64,000 nucleotides of DNA from Rhodospirillaceae bacterium. Lineage in GTDB: Bacteria > Pseudomonadota > Alphaproteobacteria > Bin65. The notes beneath the pieces were generated by a model that did no database searches, had not been told where the DNA came from, and was given only the letters and a program-made list of their open reading frames with translations. Position numbers and translations under genes: made by a program. Below are positions 17,778 through 26,917 of this stretch, in pieces (position 1 is the stretch's first letter; each line of letters begins with the position of its first letter). The DNA lies in contig JAPPLJ010000030.1 in the NCBI GenBank assembly GCA_028819475.1, positions 62,001 to 126,000 of the forward strand, read 5' to 3'.

Positions 17778-18878
17778 CTACACGTTGAAGCGAAAAAGCA
17801 TGATATCGCCGTCCCTGACCGGATAGTCCCGGCCTTCGCTGCGCATTTTTCCGGCCTCCCGGGCCGCCTGTTCGCCGCCGGATTCGAGGAAAACCTCCGA
17901 AGAGACCGTTTCCGCCCGGATGAAACCGCGCTGGAAATCCGAGTGGATCTCGCCGGCCGCCTCGTACGCCGTGGCGCCGCGCGGCACCGTCCAGGCGCGG
18001 GTTTCCTTCGGCCCGGTCGAGAAGAAGGTGATCAGTCCGAGCAGATCGTATCCGGCGCGAATCACCCGGTCGAGACCGGGCTCGCCTAGTCCCAGCGATT
18101 CGAGAAACGCCTGGCGCTCGGCTGCGTCCTCCAGTTGCGCCAGTTCCGCCTCGATATCCGCGGCGATGACCACCGAGGCCGCCCCGCTGGCGGCGGCAAA
18201 GTCCTCGACCTGCCGGGAATGGCCGTTGCCGGTCGCCGCCGATTCCTCGTCGACATTGGCGATGTAGAGGACCGGCTTGGCGGTGAGCAGCTGCAGGTCG
18301 CGAAACGCCTTTTCCGAGCCGGCCGGGACATCCGCCTGTCGCGCCGGACGCCCGGCCTCGAGCGCGGCCAGCGCCGGCTCCATCGCCTTCAGCCGTTCCC
18401 GGGCGTCCTTGTCGCCGCCGGTGACGCGCCGCCGGGCGTTCTCCGCACGGCCTTCCAGGCTTTCCAGATCGGCCAGCATCAGTTCGGTTTCGACGGTCTC
18501 GATATCGCGCACCGGATCGACCGCCCCTTCGACATGGTGCACGGCGCCGCTATCGAAGCAGCGCACGACATGGGCGATGGCGTCGACCTCGCGGATGTTG
18601 GCGAGAAACCGGTTGCCCAGTCCTTCGCCCCTGCTCGCCCCGCGCACCAGCCCGGCGATATCGACGAATTCCAGCTGCGCCGGGACGGCGGCGGCGGAGC
18701 CGGTCAGCGCCGCGATCGCCGCCGGCCGGTCGTCGGGCACTGCGACGCGGCCGATATTCGGCTCGATGGTGCAGAACGGATAGTTGGACGCCTCGGCGGC
18801 CGCCGTCGCCGTCAGGGCGTTGAACAGGGTGGACTTGCCGACATTCGGCAGCCCGACGATGCCGCAGCGGAACCCCAT
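17778..18878 (-). CDS. ychF: Redox-regulated ATPase/GTPase YchF
   Basis: A protein of 366 residues of the Obg-like YchF family. The Walker A loop is GLPNVGKST (9-17), followed by the effector region YPFCTIEPNIGRV, switch DIAGLVRGASRGEGLGN, YIANVDEE in place of the usual NKxD, and the C-terminal TGS domain (about 280-366, LITFFSTGPKETRAW and RDYPVRDGDIMLFRFNV). YchF binds ribosomes and hydrolyses ATP. Its ATG directly follows the stop of pth, a common alphaproteobacterial order. Confidence 0.97.
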   Translation of the reverse strand: MGFRCGIVGLPNVGKSTLFNALTATAAAEASNYPFCTIEPNIGRVAVPDDRPAAIAALTGSAAAVPAQLEFVDIAGLVRGASRGEGLGNRFLANIREVDAIAHVVRCFDSGAVHHVEGAVDPVRDIETVETELMLADLESLEGRAENARRRVTGGDKDARERLKAMEPALAALEAGRPARQADVPAGSEKAFRDLQLLTAKPVLYIANVDEESAATGNGHSRQVEDFAAASGAASVVIAADIEAELAQLEDAAERQAFLESLGLGEPGLDRVIRAGYDLLGLITFFSTGPKETRAWTVPRGATAYEAAGEIHSDFQRGFIRAETVSSEVFLESGGEQAAREAGKMRSEGRDYPVRDGDIMLFRFNV

Positions 18879-19559
18879 CTATCCGGCATCCCCCTCGGCG
18901 GCAGGCGGCGCTGCGGAGCCTTCGGACACTGGCGGGTCGTTCGTTTTCGGAGGCGGTTTCGGCGGCGGCTTCGGGTCCGGTTTCGGGGGCGGCGGGTTCA
19001 TGGTCTGGCTGACCTTCGTCATGAAGCGGTTGTCGTCGCCACCGACCAGCAGGGGCAGGGCTTCGGCAACCGCATCGATCAGCGCGCCGGCGGTCCTGCG
19101 CTCCGCCTTGGTGAAATCGTGCAGGACATAGCCCGTGACCCGGTCGCTGTCGCCCGGATGGCCGATGCCGAGCCGGACCCGGCGAAAGTCGGGACCGATG
19201 CGCGCCGCGATATCGCGAATGCCGTTGTGGCCGCCGTGGCCGCCGCCGGTCTTGACCCGTATCTTGCCGGGCACGAGATCGAGTTCGTCGTAGAGAACGG
19301 CGACATCGGCCGGATCGAGCTTGTGAAAACGCACCGCCGCGCCGACCGAGCGGCCCGACAGGTTCATCCGCGTCATCGGCTTGAGCGCCAGAATGCGTGT
19401 GCCGGCGACCTCGCCGTCCGCGGCGGCGCCGGCGAAGCGGCCGCGCCAGGGACCGAAGCCGTAGCACCGCACGATTTCGTCCAGCGCCATGAAGCCGAAA
19501 TTATGGCGGTGGCCGGCGAATTTCGGCCCGGGATTGCCCAGTCCGACCAGGAGCAACAT
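18879..19559 (-). CDS. pth: Peptidyl-tRNA hydrolase
   Basis: A protein of 226 residues. LLLVGLGNPGPKFAGHRHNF holds the catalytic His, followed by KPMTRMNLSGRSV, YDELDLVPGKIRVKTGGGHG and RVRLGIGHPG. It releases peptides from prematurely dropped peptidyl-tRNA. The C-terminal ~45 residues are a proline- and lysine-rich tail (PPPPKPDPKPPPKPPPK) beyond the usual core, likely disordered. It lies between rplY and ychF in one minus-strand operon. Confidence 0.97.
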   Translation of the reverse strand: MLLLVGLGNPGPKFAGHRHNFGFMALDEIVRCYGFGPWRGRFAGAAADGEVAGTRILALKPMTRMNLSGRSVGAAVRFHKLDPADVAVLYDELDLVPGKIRVKTGGGHGGHNGIRDIAARIGPDFRRVRLGIGHPGDSDRVTGYVLHDFTKAERRTAGALIDAVAEALPLLVGGDDNRFMTKVSQTMNPPPPKPDPKPPPKPPPKTNDPPVSEGSAAPPAAEGDAG

Positions 19560-19612
19560 GGCTGCGCCCTACGGTGTGGCCCGCCGCGCCGGAACTTCGC
19601 AGCGGTGCAGGA

Positions 19613-20290
19613 TCAGGATTCGGCCGGGCCGTCCTCGTCGTCCTGCTGCGACGCCTCGTCCTCGGCGACGGTCGGGACGTCCATTTCGTCGTCTTCCTCG
19701 TCTTCTTCTTCGTCCTCGACGATCTGCATCGGCGCGGCGATGGAGGCGATCATGAAATCGCGGTCGGCGATCGTCGGCCGCACGCCTTCCGGCAGGGTGA
19801 TGTTTCCGATCCTGACCGAATCGCCGATTTCCATTCCGCTGAGATCGACGACGATCTCCTCCGGAATGTTGCCGGCGGCGGTCGCCACTTCGACGGTGTG
19901 ACGCACGACGCTCAACACGCCGCCGACCTCCAGGCCCGGCGCGGCCTCTTCGTTGACGAAGCGGACCGGTATCTCGACCGTCACCCGCGTCCGGTCGGTC
20001 ACGCGCAGGAAATCGACATGGATCGGATCGTCCGTGACCGGGTGGAACTGCACCTCTTTCGGCAGGACCCGGTGCTTTTCCCCGGCCACATCGACATGGA
20101 ACTGGGTTGCGAAGAATCCCGTCTTGCGCATCCGGGCGTGCAGGACCCGGGGGTCCATCGTCAGCAGCACGATATCCCGGCCGCCGCCGTAGATGACGCC
20201 CGGCAAGCGGCCTTCGCGGCGGATCGCCCGGGCGGCCCCCTTGCCGGCCCGGTCGCGCGCCGCGGCTTCGAGCACAGCGTAGTCGCTCAT
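19613..20290 (-). CDS. rplY: 50S ribosomal protein L25/CTC form
   Basis: A protein of 225 residues with the L25 beta-barrel (ARDRAGKGAARAIRREGRLP, PGVIYGGG), a CTC-type C-terminal domain (VRFVNEEAAPGLEVGGVL, LPEGVRPTIADRDFMIASI) and an acidic tail rich in Glu and Asp. It binds 5S rRNA. ATG 20290 gives the conserved MSDYAVLEAAARD start; the longer frame upstream has no similarity. It lies 53 bp before pth. Confidence 0.95.
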   Translation of the reverse strand: MSDYAVLEAAARDRAGKGAARAIRREGRLPGVIYGGGRDIVLLTMDPRVLHARMRKTGFFATQFHVDVAGEKHRVLPKEVQFHPVTDDPIHVDFLRVTDRTRVTVEIPVRFVNEEAAPGLEVGGVLSVVRHTVEVATAAGNIPEEIVVDLSGMEIGDSVRIGNITLPEGVRPTIADRDFMIASIAAPMQIVEDEEEDEEDDEMDVPTVAEDEASQQDDEDGPAES

Positions 20291-20466
20291 CGATCGTCTC
20301 CAGAATTCGTCCCGATATTCGATGGAACCCGCCCGTCCGACCTCCCCTCGGGCCTTTTTGGGGTGCCGCGCGCGGACGCCGCGATATGGGTCCGGGCGGA
20401 TGCCGCAATCAAGCGACAGGTGGCCGCGGCGGATTGCCGGCGATGCCCGTCGCGGACAAGGCCGCC

Positions 20467-21411
20467 TCAGTTGAACAGGCTGCTGACGCTGGTCTCCTCG
20501 CTGATCCGCCGGATGGCCTCGCCGATCAGCGGCGCAATGCTGAGCGGCCGGAGCTTGTCGGAGACGCGGACGGCCTCGGTTGCCTGGATCGAGTCGGTGA
20601 TCACCATCTCGCCGATCGGCGATCCGGCGATCCGGCCGACCGCGCCGCCCGAAAGGACGCCGTGGGTGACGTAGGCCGCCACCGATTCGGCGCCGGCATT
20701 CATCAGGGCGTCGGACGCGTTGCACAGGGTCCCGGCGGAATCGACGATGTCGTCGACCAGGATGCAGACCCGGCCCTTGACGTCGCCGATGATGTTCATC
20801 ACCGCCGAGACGCCGGCCCGCTCGCGCCGCTTGTCGATGATGGCGAGGTCGGCGCCGATCCGGCGCGCGATGCCCCGGGCGCGCAGCACGCCGCCGACAT
20901 CCGGCGACACGATCACCGCCTCGCTGGCCCCGTTGTCCTTGCCGTATTCCCGGTCGATATCGGCGGTGAAGACCGGCGCGGCGAACAGGTTATCGACCGG
21001 AATGTCGAAGAAGCCCTGGATCTGCCCGGCGTGGAGATCGATGGTGAGCAGCCGGTTGGCGCCGGCCGTGGTGATCAGGTTTGAGACCAGCTTTGCCGAT
21101 ATCGGCGTTCGCGGGCCGGTCTTGCGGTCCTGCCGGGCGTAGCCGTAGTAAGGCACCGCGGCCGTGACCCGGCGCGCCGACGCGCGGCGCAGCGCGTCCA
21201 GCATCACCAGCAGTTCCATCAGGTTGTCGTTGGCCGGGAACGACGTCGACTGGATGACGAAGACATCCTCGCCGCGGATGTTTTCCTCGATCTCGACGAA
21301 CACCTCCATGTCGGAGAACCGGCGCACATTGGCCTGCGTCAGCGGCACGTTGAGATAGGCGGAGACCGCTTCGGCGAGCGGCCGGTTGCTGTTGCCGGCG
21401 ATCAGTTTCAT
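20467..21411 (-). CDS. prs: Ribose-phosphate pyrophosphokinase
   Basis: A protein of 314 residues with [76 protein letters not shown] and the PRPP-binding loop [14 protein letters not shown]. It makes PRPP from ribose-5-phosphate and ATP for nucleotide, His and Trp synthesis. ATG 21411 gives the standard N-terminus. The 299 bp upstream (21412-21710) separate it from the divergent oxidoreductase gene and show no gene. Confidence 0.97.
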   Translation of the reverse strand: MKLIAGNSNRPLAEAVSAYLNVPLTQANVRRFSDMEVFVEIEENIRGEDVFVIQSTSFPANDNLMELLVMLDALRRASARRVTAAVPYYGYARQDRKTGPRTPISAKLVSNLITTAGANRLLTIDLHAGQIQGFFDIPVDNLFAAPVFTADIDREYGKDNGASEAVIVSPDVGGVLRARGIARRIGADLAIIDKRRERAGVSAVMNIIGDVKGRVCILVDDIVDSAGTLCNASDALMNAGAESVAAYVTHGVLSGGAVGRIAGSPIGEMVITDSIQATEAVRVSDKLRPLSIAPLIGEAIRRISEETSVSSLFN

Positions 21412-21710
21412 GAAATTCCCCGCCACGCCCCGGAGAGAATCGTTCTTTCCGGGTTGTACATTCCGGGTCGAACCCGCCCTTCGTTCGAGCCGGCCGGGAA
21501 GACAGCCTTCGGGCAACCCGCACGCGATGGGGCGGTTCTAACAAGCCGTCATAAAGCTGTAAACGTGGCCGGCGCCGCCGCGGACCGGCACCGGCCGGCG
21601 GCGGGCTGCGCCGAATGCGGCCCATGCCAAAGCCGCGCTTGGCGTCCCGCGCCGATACACTTAGGTTACGGGCGCACACCGGATTTGCCCGAAACGGAAT
21701 TCTCGAACCC

Positions 21711-24700
21711 ATGGCCGCCACGCCGCAGCGAAAAGTTACTCTCGAAGACAAGTACGAGCTGGAGGAAGGCCGGGTTTTCCTGACCGGCATCCAGGCGCTG
21801 GTCCGGCTGCCCATGATGCAGCGCCAGCGCGACCTCGCGGCGGGCCTGGACACCGGCGGCTTCATCAGCGGCTATCGCGGCTCGCCGCTGGGCGTCCTGG
21901 ACATGAACCTGTGGCGCGCGCAGAAATATCTCGAACGCCACCACATCAAGTTCGAGCCGGGCGTCAACGAAGACCTGGCGATGACGGCGGTCTGGGGCAG
22001 CCAGCAATTGCCGCTGTTCCCCGACGCCGCCAAGGATGGCGTCTTCGCCATGTGGTACGGCAAGGGCCCCGGCGTCGACCGCTGCGGCGATGTGCTGAAG
22101 CACGGCAACGCGGCGGGCTCGTCGGAACATGGCGGCGTCCTGATCTGCGCCGGCGACGACCACGGCGCCAGCTCCTCCACCCTGCCCCACCAGTCGGACC
22201 ATATGTTCATCGCCGCCATGGTGCCGGTCCTGTATCCGGCCAACGTCCAGGAGATGCTGGACTACGGCCTGATCGGCTGGGCGATGTCGCGCTATACCGG
22301 CGCCTGGGTCGGTTTCAAGACGGTCGCCGAAGTGGTCGAGAGCGCCGCATCCGTCTCCGTCTCGCCGGACCGCGTCCGGATCGACACGCCGAACGCCTAC
22401 ACCCCGCCGCCCGGCGGCCTGAACATCCGCTGGCCCGACGGCATCCACGAACAGGAAGACCGGCTGCTCCGGCACAAGGCCTATGCCGCGCTCGCCTTCG
22501 CCCGGACCAACCGGATCGACCGGGTGACGATCGACAGCCCGCGGCCGCGCCTCGGCATCGCGACGTGCGGCAAGTCCTATCTCGACGTGCGCCAGGCGTT
22601 GCAGGATCTGGGCGTCGACGAGGCGAAGGCCGCCGCGATCGGCATCCGGCTCTACAAGGTCGGCATGATCTGGCCGCTGGAGAAGGACGGCGTACGGGAA
22701 TTCGCCCGGGGACTCGAAGAGATCGTCGTCGTCGAGGAGAAGCGCGCGCTGGTCGAGAACCAGCTGAAGGAGCAGCTGTACAACTGGGACGCGGCGACCC
22801 GGCCGCGCGTCATCGGCAAGTTCGACGAGAAGGGCGACTGGCTGCTCCCGGCGTCGAGCGACCTGTCCCCCGCCACGATTTCAAGGGCGATCGGCGAGCG
22901 GATTCTCAAGTTCCACGACGACGAGAGCATCCGGAGCCGCCTCGAATTCCTCGACCGCAAGGAAAAGGCGCTGGCCGCCAAACCGGTGAGCTTCGACCGG
23001 ACGCCCTATTTCTGCTCCGGCTGCCCGCACAACAGCTCGACCCGGGTGCCGGAAGGCAGCCGGGCGGTGTCCGGCATCGGCTGCCATTTCATGTCGCAAT
23101 GGATGGACCGCAACACCGCGACCTTCACCCAGATGGGCGGCGAAGGCACGCCGTGGATCGGCCAGGCCGCCTTCTCCAACGCCGGGCACATCTTCGCCAA
23201 CCTTGGCGACGGCACCTACTATCACAGCGGCCTGCTCGCGATCCGGGCCTGCGTCGCGGCCGGCGTCAACATCACCTACAAGATTCTCTACAACGACGCC
23301 GTGGCGATGACCGGCGGACAGCCCGTGGAAGGCCAGCCGACGGTGGCCGACATCTCGCTCCAGGTCTATGCCGAGGGCGCGAAGAAGGTCGTTATCGTCT
23401 CCGACGAGCCGGACAAGTACCCGACGTCGATGCATTTCGCGCCGGGCGTCACCTTCCACCACCGCGACGATCTCGACCGGGTGCAGCGCGACCTGCGCGA
23501 ATGGAAGGGCGTATCGGTGCTGATCTACGACCAGACCTGCGCCGCCGAGAAACGCCGCCGCCGCAAGCGCGGCGAATTCTACGATCCGCCGAAGCGGGTC
23601 TTCATCAACGAGCGGGTGTGCGAAGGCTGCGGCGACTGCTCGGTCCAGTCGAACTGCATGTCGGTCACGCCGGTCGAGACCGAATTCGGCCGCAAGCGCA
23701 AGATCGACCAGTCGAACTGCAACAAGGATTTCTCCTGCATCAAGGGCTTCTGCCCGAGCTTCGTGACCGTGCATGGCGCGGCGCCGCGGCGGGCCGCGGC
23801 AACCGTGCGCCCGGCCGACCTGCCGGACGAGGCGATCCCCGAGCCGGCCGTTCCGGACTGTAGCGAGCCCTACGGCATCCTGGTGACCGGTATCGGCGGC
23901 ACCGGCGTCATCACCGTCGGCGCCCTGATCTCCATGGCCGCCCATATCGAGGGCAAGGGCGTCACGACCCTCGACCATACCGGCGTCGCGCAGAAGAACG
24001 GCGCGGTGATGAGCCATATCCGCATCGCCGAGCGGCCGGAGGACATTCACGCGGTCCGGATCGCGGCCGGCGAGGCGGATGCGGTGATCGGCTGCGACCT
24101 CGTGGTGACGTCGAGCAATGCTGCGCTCGCCAAGATGGGCGGGGACAAGACCCGCGCCATCGTCAACACCCAGGAGACGATGACCGCCGGCTTCATCCGC
24201 GACAAGGACCTGCAATTCCCGAGCCAGGCCCTGCTGGATATCGTCGGGCAGACGGTGGGCGAAGGAAGGTTCGAGGCGCTCGAAGCGACCGCCATCGCCA
24301 CCCGCCTGATGGGCGATTCGATCGCGACCAACATGTTCATGCTTGGCTATGCCCTGCAGAAGGGCATGGTGCCATTGCAGGAAGCCTCGATCCTCGAAGC
24401 GATCGAACTGAACGGCGTCGCCGTGACGGCCAACAAGCGGGCGCTCGACTGGGGCCGGCGCGCTGCGGTCGACCTCGAAGCCGTGCGCAGGATCGCGTTT
24501 CCGGCCGCGCCGCTCGAATTCAAACCGAAACGGGCCGAGACGGTGGACGAGATCGTCGCGCTCCGGTGCAAGGACCTGACGGCCTACCAGAACGCCGCCT
24601 GGGCCGACCGGTACGAAAGCCTGGTGCGGGCGGCCGAAGCGGCGGAGCGGGACAAGGCAAAGGGCCGGTCGGGCCTGGCGCTCGCCGTGGCGCGGAACTT

Positions 24701-25217
24701 CCACAAGCTGATGGCCTACAAGGACGAGTATGAGGTCGCCCGGCTCTATTCGGACGGCGATTTCCGCCGCCGGGCCGCCCAGGCCTTCGAGGACGGCAAC
24801 CACCGCATGACGGTCCATCTCGCGCCGCCGCTGCTGGCCCGGCGCGATCCCGAGACCGGCCATCTCGAAAAACGCGAATACGGCCCGTGGATCTTCACCG
24901 CCTTCGCCGTGCTGGCGAAATTCAAGGGCCTGCGCGGCGGGCCGTTCGACCCGTTCGGCCGGACGGCGGAGCGCAAGGCGGAGCGCAGGCTGATCGCCGA
25001 TTACGAAACGACCGTCCGCGAACTGATCGACGGGCTTGACGCCGAAACCCACGATCTGGCGGTGCAGATCGCCAATATCCCGGAGGACATCCGCGGCTAC
25101 GGCCACATCAAGGAAGCCGGCATGGCCTGCGCCGCGGAGCGCGAGGCCGAACTGATGCGCCTGTTCCGCGATCCGGCCGAACGGCGCAGGGCCGCGATCC
25201 GGGAAGCCGCGGAGTAG
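21711..25217 (+). CDS. Indolepyruvate ferredoxin oxidoreductase family protein, fused subunits
   Basis: A protein of 1168 residues joining the alpha-type 2-oxoacid oxidoreductase (TPP) part and a C-terminal gamma part. It shows GFISGYRGSPLGVLDMNL, GVNEDLAMTAVWGSQQ, the TPP site FANLGDGTYYHSG with NDAVAMTGGQP, a cysteine cluster CEGCGDCSVQSNC plus CNKDFSCIKGFCPS for an iron-sulfur cluster, then GIGGTGVITVGALISMAAH. The family oxidatively decarboxylates aryl-pyruvates to acyl-CoA, reducing ferredoxin. In aerobic Proteobacteria this single long form is common. ATG 21711 fits the conserved start; upstream extension is unlikely. Confidence 0.94.
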   Translation: MAATPQRKVTLEDKYELEEGRVFLTGIQALVRLPMMQRQRDLAAGLDTGGFISGYRGSPLGVLDMNLWRAQKYLERHHIKFEPGVNEDLAMTAVWGSQQLPLFPDAAKDGVFAMWYGKGPGVDRCGDVLKHGNAAGSSEHGGVLICAGDDHGASSSTLPHQSDHMFIAAMVPVLYPANVQEMLDYGLIGWAMSRYTGAWVGFKTVAEVVESAASVSVSPDRVRIDTPNAYTPPPGGLNIRWPDGIHEQEDRLLRHKAYAALAFARTNRIDRVTIDSPRPRLGIATCGKSYLDVRQALQDLGVDEAKAAAIGIRLYKVGMIWPLEKDGVREFARGLEEIVVVEEKRALVENQLKEQLYNWDAATRPRVIGKFDEKGDWLLPASSDLSPATISRAIGERILKFHDDESIRSRLEFLDRKEKALAAKPVSFDRTPYFCSGCPHNSSTRVPEGSRAVSGIGCHFMSQWMDRNTATFTQMGGEGTPWIGQAAFSNAGHIFANLGDGTYYHSGLLAIRACVAAGVNITYKILYNDAVAMTGGQPVEGQPTVADISLQVYAEGAKKVVIVSDEPDKYPTSMHFAPGVTFHHRDDLDRVQRDLREWKGVSVLIYDQTCAAEKRRRRKRGEFYDPPKRVFINERVCEGCGDCSVQSNCMSVTPVETEFGRKRKIDQSNCNKDFSCIKGFCPSFVTVHGAAPRRAAATVRPADLPDEAIPEPAVPDCSEPYGILVTGIGGTGVITVGALISMAAHIEGKGVTTLDHTGVAQKNGAVMSHIRIAERPEDIHAVRIAAGEADAVIGCDLVVTSSNAALAKMGGDKTRAIVNTQETMTAGFIRDKDLQFPSQALLDIVGQTVGEGRFEALEATAIATRLMGDSIATNMFMLGYALQKGMVPLQEASILEAIELNGVAVTANKRALDWGRRAAVDLEAVRRIAFPAAPLEFKPKRAETVDEIVALRCKDLTAYQNAAWADRYESLVRAAEAAERDKAKGRSGLALAVARNFHKLMAYKDEYEVARLYSDGDFRRRAAQAFEDGNHRMTVHLAPPLLARRDPETGHLEKREYGPWIFTAFAVLAKFKGLRGGPFDPFGRTAERKAERRLIADYETTVRELIDGLDAETHDLAVQIANIPEDIRGYGHIKEAGMACAAEREAELMRLFRDPAERRRAAIREAAE

Positions 25218-25388
25218 ACGCGCGCCGGTTCGGGGCGCTTCGGAGATTTCAGGGGTGTCTGTCGCCGGCGTCCCGCCGGCGTCCCGGCGGCGTCGCGGGG
25301 GCCGGATACCTTCGGTCGCATTGTTGGGGTTCCGGCCCGCCCATAGCTTCGCGCGCGCCCCGTTTCACCGTCTTTCGGAGGACAACCG

Positions 25389-25874
25389 ATGCCCCTCGAC
25401 CAGCGATCCGAAGATCGCGGCCCGGCCTATGCGCCCGTAACCAGCGCCGAACTCCACGGATATTATTTCGAGGATCTCGAGATCGGCATGACCGCGGTCT
25501 ATTCGCGCACGGTCACCGAAGCGGATATCGCCAATTTTTCCGCGGTTTCGGGCGACATCAACCCGCTGCATCTGTCGGAGCAGTTCGGCGGCGAGGGGAT
25601 GTTCGAAGGGCGTATCGCCCACGGCATGCTGTCCGCCGGTTTCATCTCGGCGGTCATCGCCAACAAGCTGCCGGGGCCCGGCGCCATCTATCTGGGCCAG
25701 TCGCTCCGCTTCATGGCGCCGGTGCGCGCCGGCGATACCGTGAACACGCGGCTCACCGTCCGCGAGCTCAACGACGAGAAGTGCCGGGCCATTCTCGATA
25801 CGATCTGCATGGTGAACGGCGAGCCGGTGATCGAAGGGGAAGCGATGGTCAAGGTGCCGTCGCGCGACGGCTGA
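25389..25874 (+). CDS. MaoC family dehydratase, (R)-enoyl-CoA hydratase-like
   Basis: A protein of 161 residues with a single hot-dog domain. The catalytic Asp and His lie in FSAVSGDINPLHLSE, and FEGRIAHGMLSAGF follows. PhaJ-type enzymes hydrate enoyl-CoA to (R)-3-hydroxyacyl-CoA for polyhydroxyalkanoate or fatty-acid metabolism. ATG 25389 follows a GGAGG site. It is 11 bp upstream of ribF, with which it is probably co-transcribed. Confidence 0.92.
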   Translation: MPLDQRSEDRGPAYAPVTSAELHGYYFEDLEIGMTAVYSRTVTEADIANFSAVSGDINPLHLSEQFGGEGMFEGRIAHGMLSAGFISAVIANKLPGPGAIYLGQSLRFMAPVRAGDTVNTRLTVRELNDEKCRAILDTICMVNGEPVIEGEAMVKVPSRDG

Positions 25875-25885
25875 CCCGCCGCGCA

Positions 25886-26845
25886 ATGCGGCTGATCCGG
25901 ACATGGCGGGAAATCCAGGACGAGGCGGCCGGCGCGGTCGTCGCGGTCGGCAATTTCGACGGGGTGCATGAGGGCCACCGCGCGGTAATCGGCGCCGCGG
26001 TCGAGGCCGCCCGGAGCGCGGGCGCGCCGGCCGGCGTGCTGACCTTCGAGCCCCATCCGCGCTCCTGGTTCCGGCCGGAGCAGCCGCCGTTCCGGCTGAC
26101 GCCGCTGCGCTCCAAGGTGCGCCAGCTCGAAGCGCTCGGGATCGACCTGCTTTACGTGCTGCCGTTCGACGAAGCGATGGCCGGCCGAACCGCCGAAGCC
26201 TTCGTTGAGGAAATCCTGATTGCGGGCCTGCAAATCCGCCGCCTCGTCGTCGGCTACGATTTCGTCTTCGGCAAGGGCCGGGGCGGTTCGGTCGCGACCC
26301 TGCAAGGCTACAGCGATGCCGGCCGTTTCGGCCTCACCGTCGTCCCCGCCGTCGACGACGAAACCGGCGGCAGCTATTCCTCGACCCGGATCAGGCAGGC
26401 GCTGCGCGACGGCGACCCGGCGACTGCAGCCGCCCTGCTCGGCCGGTCCTGGGAGATCGAGGGCCATGTCCTGCCCGGCGACCGGCGCGGCCGGACCATC
26501 GGCTTCCCGACCGCGAACCTGGATATCAGCGATTACCTGCGCCCCCGGTACGGGGTCTACGCGGTTCTGATCGCGCTCGACGAACCGGGCGGCGGTGCGC
26601 CGGTCTGGCTGCCCGCCGTCGCCAATCTGGGCAAACGACCCACGATCGGCGACGACAAGCTCCTGCTCGAAGTCAACATCTTCGACTTCGACCGGGATAT
26701 CTACGGCCGGCTCGCCAGGGTGCGTTTCGTGGATTATGTCAGGCCCGAACGGAAATTCGATGGACTGGACGCCTTGAAAGCGCAGATCGCGAAGGATGCG
26801 GCGGCGGCGCGCCGAATTATCGCCGCCCTCCCGGCGGGGCGCTAA
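25886..26845 (+). CDS. ribF: Bifunctional riboflavin kinase / FAD synthetase
   Basis: A protein of 319 residues. The N-terminal FMN adenylyltransferase part has VAVGNFDGVHEGHRAVI and YSSTRIRQALRDGD. The C-terminal riboflavin-kinase part has RGRTIGFPTANLDI and ANLGKRPTIGDDKLLLEV. It converts riboflavin to FMN and FAD. ATG 25886 gives the usual start; the open frame reaches further into the MaoC gene without similarity. It lies upstream of ileS and lspA, a conserved order in Proteobacteria. Confidence 0.97.
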   Translation: MRLIRTWREIQDEAAGAVVAVGNFDGVHEGHRAVIGAAVEAARSAGAPAGVLTFEPHPRSWFRPEQPPFRLTPLRSKVRQLEALGIDLLYVLPFDEAMAGRTAEAFVEEILIAGLQIRRLVVGYDFVFGKGRGGSVATLQGYSDAGRFGLTVVPAVDDETGGSYSSTRIRQALRDGDPATAAALLGRSWEIEGHVLPGDRRGRTIGFPTANLDISDYLRPRYGVYAVLIALDEPGGGAPVWLPAVANLGKRPTIGDDKLLLEVNIFDFDRDIYGRLARVRFVDYVRPERKFDGLDALKAQIAKDAAAARRIIAALPAGR

Positions 26846-26917
26846 CACGCCGGGCACTTTCGCCGTTCCAGTTTCACACCGGGCGCAACAGGCCCGGCCC
26901 TTTCCCGGACCCTTTCG

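Noticed and set aside
22881-25106. 741-residue antisense frame in the indolepyruvate oxidoreductase gene
   Set aside because: Shadow frame; sense strand motifs are complete.
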